Assembly: GCA_016550425.1 (NCBI GenBank)
Contig: JABXGS010000195.1
Coordinates: 1 to 7,833 of the forward strand
Origin: an archaeon
GTDB taxonomy: Archaea; Asgardarchaeota; Hermodarchaeia; Hermodarchaeales; Hermodarchaeaceae
Direction: 5' to 3'
Length of the DNA: 7,833 nucleotides
A model generated the notes under the pieces. It was not told the DNA's origin, did no database searches, and saw nothing but the letters and a program-made list of their open reading frames with translations. The position numbers and the translations under genes are program-made. Positions 5,925 to 7,833 of the stretch are shown in pieces; positions within the stretch are counted from its first letter, which is position 1; every line of letters begins with the position of its first letter.

Positions 5925-6275
5925 GTTTACCAATGAATAATAAAACAGGAACTTCGAGTATAGAATAAAAATGACCCTCTAGTCAGAAAACTGACCGATA
6001 AGTATAAAGATAACGGGTTTCCCAATTGATTTCAGAGGCCGATCTGGATGAGTGGCGATTTCCTATTTCCAACCCCCATTCTAGCCATCTTCTCTATTGG
6101 AGTACTCAAATCCTTGAGTGAGATGTGGTAGAGGTGAATCAATCTCATGGTTAGTAAATTGACTGCACCATTGGACAAACCCGGCGTCAATTCGATTATA
6201 CGATATTTTACACTCATCACATTCGTTGCTGCAAAAAAGCATGAATTGGAACAGGCGAAATTGAGATGGATTCAG
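5925..6275. other. Intergenic region upstream of the radical SAM gene
   Basis: About 350 nt with no supported gene. It contains two short perfect inverted repeats: GTCAG-AAAA-CTGAC (5982-5995), and ACTCAA-ATCC-TTGAGT (6104-6119). TATA-like stretches near 6195-6212 (ATTATACG, GATATTTTAC) could drive the radical SAM gene with a leader of some 50-70 nt. The ORFs on both strands here look like chance open frames: they have no SD and run into the radical SAM coding region out of frame. Confidence 0.45.
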
Positions 6276-6294
6276 AAGGTGAGTTTTTTCCTTG
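6276..6294 (+). promoter_or_regulatory. SD and TTG start codon of the radical SAM gene
   Basis: AAGGTGAG (6276-6283) lies eight bases before the TTG at 6292. The TGA inside this SD (6280-6282) is in frame with the gene, so no earlier start is possible. The protein beginning KILLTVPNS is the usual start of the family, which makes the TTG start compelling. Confidence 0.75.
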
Positions 6295-7689
6295 AAGATT
6301 CTTCTGACAGTGCCGAATTCAAATTGCGCAATTAGAGATAATCTCGGCGTTCTGAGTGTTCCCTTGGGACTTGGATACATTGCTAGTTATCTTCGTAACC
6401 AAGGTCATGATGTACAGATTCATGATGGACTACTTCTTCGAACGACTGATAGTAAGTTCATACAGCTGTTGGAAGACTTTCAACCGGATATAGTTGGAAT
6501 TAGCGGTCAAGCTACACCTACTATCCAAGATGTTTATCATAGTGCTAATTTAGTTAAGCAATTTGATTCTAAGGTGCTGGTCGTAGTAGGGGGTGCCCAC
6601 GTAACCTTCCAAGATTTCCAAGTATTGAATGAATGCCCTGAGATTGATGTCGTCGTTCGTGGTGAAGGCGAAATGACCATGAACAAATTACTTGTCGATT
6701 ATGCCAGCAAGGGGCACTATCTGAATGTGCGAGGCATCACCTATCGATTTAATTCTTCTACGATTCGAAATCCCGATATGCCCTATATTCAAAATCTTGA
6801 CCTCTTGCCCTTTCCTGCCTATGACCTTCTTAATTTGACAAACTACTATGGCCCTGGTTTACCTGTAGCAACAATGATCACTAGTCGGGGGTGTCCTTAT
6901 GGCTGTATTTTCTGTTCCTCGTCCCGAATAGTAGGTAAGAAGTGGCGAGGACGCTCACCGGAAAATGTAGTGAAAGAAATCCGGTTTCTTGAACAAGACT
7001 TTGGAGTTAGGGAAATCGAGTTTGTAGATGATTTATTTACCTTCAATTACCGTCGAGTAAAGGCAATCTGTGAGCAAATGCAGTCGGAGGGATGTCAGGT
7101 TGGTTGGACCTGTTCGACGCGTGCAGATATCATGGCTCGACATCCTGAAATGGCGACGTGGCTTAAGGATGCTGGCTGTCACACCGTTTATGTTGGGGCA
7201 GAATCAGGAAGTCAACGGGTACTTCATTTTCTGCGTAAAGGAATTAAGGTGGAGCAGGTTGTCCAGACTGTGAAGACATTGAATAAAGCGGGATTACAAT
7301 CGATTGTCTCTTTTTTAACAGGAATTCCGGGGGAAACAAAAGAAGAAATGCAAACAACAATTGATTTTGCCTGCCAATTAAACCCTGATATCGCCCAATT
7401 TACTGTGTGTACACCGTATCCGGGGACACCATTGTATGAGATGGCAAACCAGAATGGTTGGCTAGCGAAATTAAAATGGCGGGATTTCTCTGTTCTTAAG
7501 CCGGTTATGAATCTACCAGGGCTTTCAAAAAAACTCATTAAGAAAGTTCTTTACAAGGCATACTTGAAATTCTACACACGCCCCAAATACTTATGGAAGC
7601 AGCTGCGATCAGGTAATTTGCCATTATTCAAGATTATAATGCAAAATATAATACGTTTTGGAAAAGACTGGAGGGCTGTAATGAGATGA
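6292..7689 (+). CDS. B12-binding-domain radical SAM protein
   Basis: A complete 465-residue enzyme. The N-terminal half (about 1-135) is a cobalamin-binding Rossmann fold: KILLTVPN, PLGLGYIASYL, DIVGIS, VVVGGAHVT and VVRGEGE are standard for the family. No DxHxxG is present, so cobalamin would be bound without a histidine ligand. The radical SAM barrel (about 193-400) carries the [4Fe-4S] cysteines C201, C205 and C208 (CPYGCIFC), and family landmarks FVDDLFT, YVGAESGSQRVL and GIPGETKEEM. The C-terminal 60 residues are basic and aromatic, as in BchE/HpnJ-like relatives often annotated as Mg-protoporphyrin monomethyl ester cyclases. In archaea such enzymes include lipid-modifying ones such as the GDGT ring synthases, but the substrate here is unknown. 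The start is TTG with a good SD. The stop overlaps a following ORF (ATGA), and GGAGGG lies inside the last codons. It stands on the opposite strand to all genes to its left. Confidence 0.93.
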   Translation: MKILLTVPNSNCAIRDNLGVLSVPLGLGYIASYLRNQGHDVQIHDGLLLRTTDSKFIQLLEDFQPDIVGISGQATPTIQDVYHSANLVKQFDSKVLVVVGGAHVTFQDFQVLNECPEIDVVVRGEGEMTMNKLLVDYASKGHYLNVRGITYRFNSSTIRNPDMPYIQNLDLLPFPAYDLLNLTNYYGPGLPVATMITSRGCPYGCIFCSSSRIVGKKWRGRSPENVVKEIRFLEQDFGVREIEFVDDLFTFNYRRVKAICEQMQSEGCQVGWTCSTRADIMARHPEMATWLKDAGCHTVYVGAESGSQRVLHFLRKGIKVEQVVQTVKTLNKAGLQSIVSFLTGIPGETKEEMQTTIDFACQLNPDIAQFTVCTPYPGTPLYEMANQNGWLAKLKWRDFSVLKPVMNLPGLSKKLIKKVLYKAYLKFYTRPKYLWKQLRSGNLPLFKIIMQNIIRFGKDWRAVMR

Positions 7690-7775
7690 ATGAAAGTAGG
7701 GTATTAATCTTCGAAGAATGTAGCTTAACGAAGAGGAATATCGTTGGTAAAATGCGTCAATTATTTCGGAAATGA
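7686..7775 (+). CDS. Short ORF overlapping the radical SAM stop codon (29 aa)
   Basis: ATG at 7686 overlaps the radical SAM TGA by four bases. GGAGGG (7670-7675) lies ten bases upstream, the layout of a translationally coupled next gene. The product would be MNESRVLIFEECSLTKRNIV followed by nine more residues ending FRK. It has no recognised domain. It stops early at TGA 7773-7775, while another frame is open across the same region (7744-7818). It is therefore either a genuine small protein or the first part of a frameshifted gene. Not recognised. Confidence 0.35.
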   Translation: MNESRVLIFEECSLTKRNIVGKMRQLFRK

Positions 7776-7818
7776 TTTCACGCCTTTTGACGTTTTCGAG
7801 AACAAGTTGACCGTTTAA
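7744..7818 (+). CDS. Micro-ORF with SD and TTG start (24 aa)
   Basis: TTG at 7744 has GAGGA seven bases upstream. The frame reads MVKCVNYFGNDFTPFDVFEN then KLTV and stops at TAA 7816-7818. It overlaps the 29-aa ORF in another frame. It could be a small peptide gene, or the continuation of that ORF after a one-base frameshift. No family is recognised, and chance is a real possibility. Confidence 0.2.
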   Translation: MVKCVNYFGNDFTPFDVFENKLTV

Positions 7819-7833
7819 AATTGAACAGAATCA

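Noticed and set aside
3671..6291. CRISPR array, insertion sequence ends or attachment site in the gene-poor stretches
   Set aside because: There are no regularly spaced identical repeats, no transposase fragments and no target-site duplications; the repeats seen are too few and imperfect.
6032..6380. Minus-strand ORFs of 62 and 99 codons and a plus-strand ORF at 6147-6335
   Set aside because: They overlap the start of the radical SAM gene in wrong frames or antisense, without SD signals or recognisable domains.
7070..7538. Two ORFs inside the radical SAM gene (plus 7070-7273, minus 7224-7538)
   Set aside because: Alternative-frame shadows of a conserved enzyme.

Overview
The window looks like archaeal chromosomal DNA with a moderate, slightly AT-leaning composition. 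Four of the five main genes have a TATA-like box (for example TTAAATA, TATAAATA, TTTTATA) about 38-46 nt upstream of the start codon, followed by a purine-rich Shine-Dalgarno (SD) motif. I see no paired bacterial -35/-10 promoters, and at least one start codon is TTG. The phylum cannot be fixed from this sequence alone; an uncultured lineage such as an Asgard archaeon is possible but is only inference.

Minus-strand block, read right to left from about 5924 to 1: (i) a broken TetR-type regulator remnant (5924-5715); (ii) a tandem pair of paralogous six-helix DUF308/HdeD-like membrane proteins (5436-4891 and 4734-4195), separated by two inverted repeats and a fresh promoter; (iii) a 524-nt gene-poor interval with repeats, hairpins and a perfect SD leading into a five-codon ORF; (iv) a complete 797-aa Lon-family protease of the AAA_32 type with an intact Ser/Lys dyad but degenerate nucleotide-binding motifs (3670-1277); (v) after 59 nt, the N-terminal 405 residues of a P-type cation ATPase that runs off the left edge (1217-1). 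Protease and pump are probably co-expressed. The theme is membrane and protein stress, but no pathway is proven.

Plus-strand block: after a gap of about 370 nt with small inverted repeats, a complete cobalamin-binding-domain radical SAM enzyme (6292-7689) starts at TTG. Its last codons carry a strong SD for a short overlapping ORF, and a second micro-ORF follows before the window ends. What lies beyond the right edge may explain these.

The main points for follow-up are the altered M4 motif of the pump (PINIP in place of PEGLP), the recurrence of TAGCTGAAG in the intergenic regions around the DUF308 pair, the decayed TetR, and the coupled short ORFs behind the radical SAM gene. I did not find an obvious multi-gene novel system.
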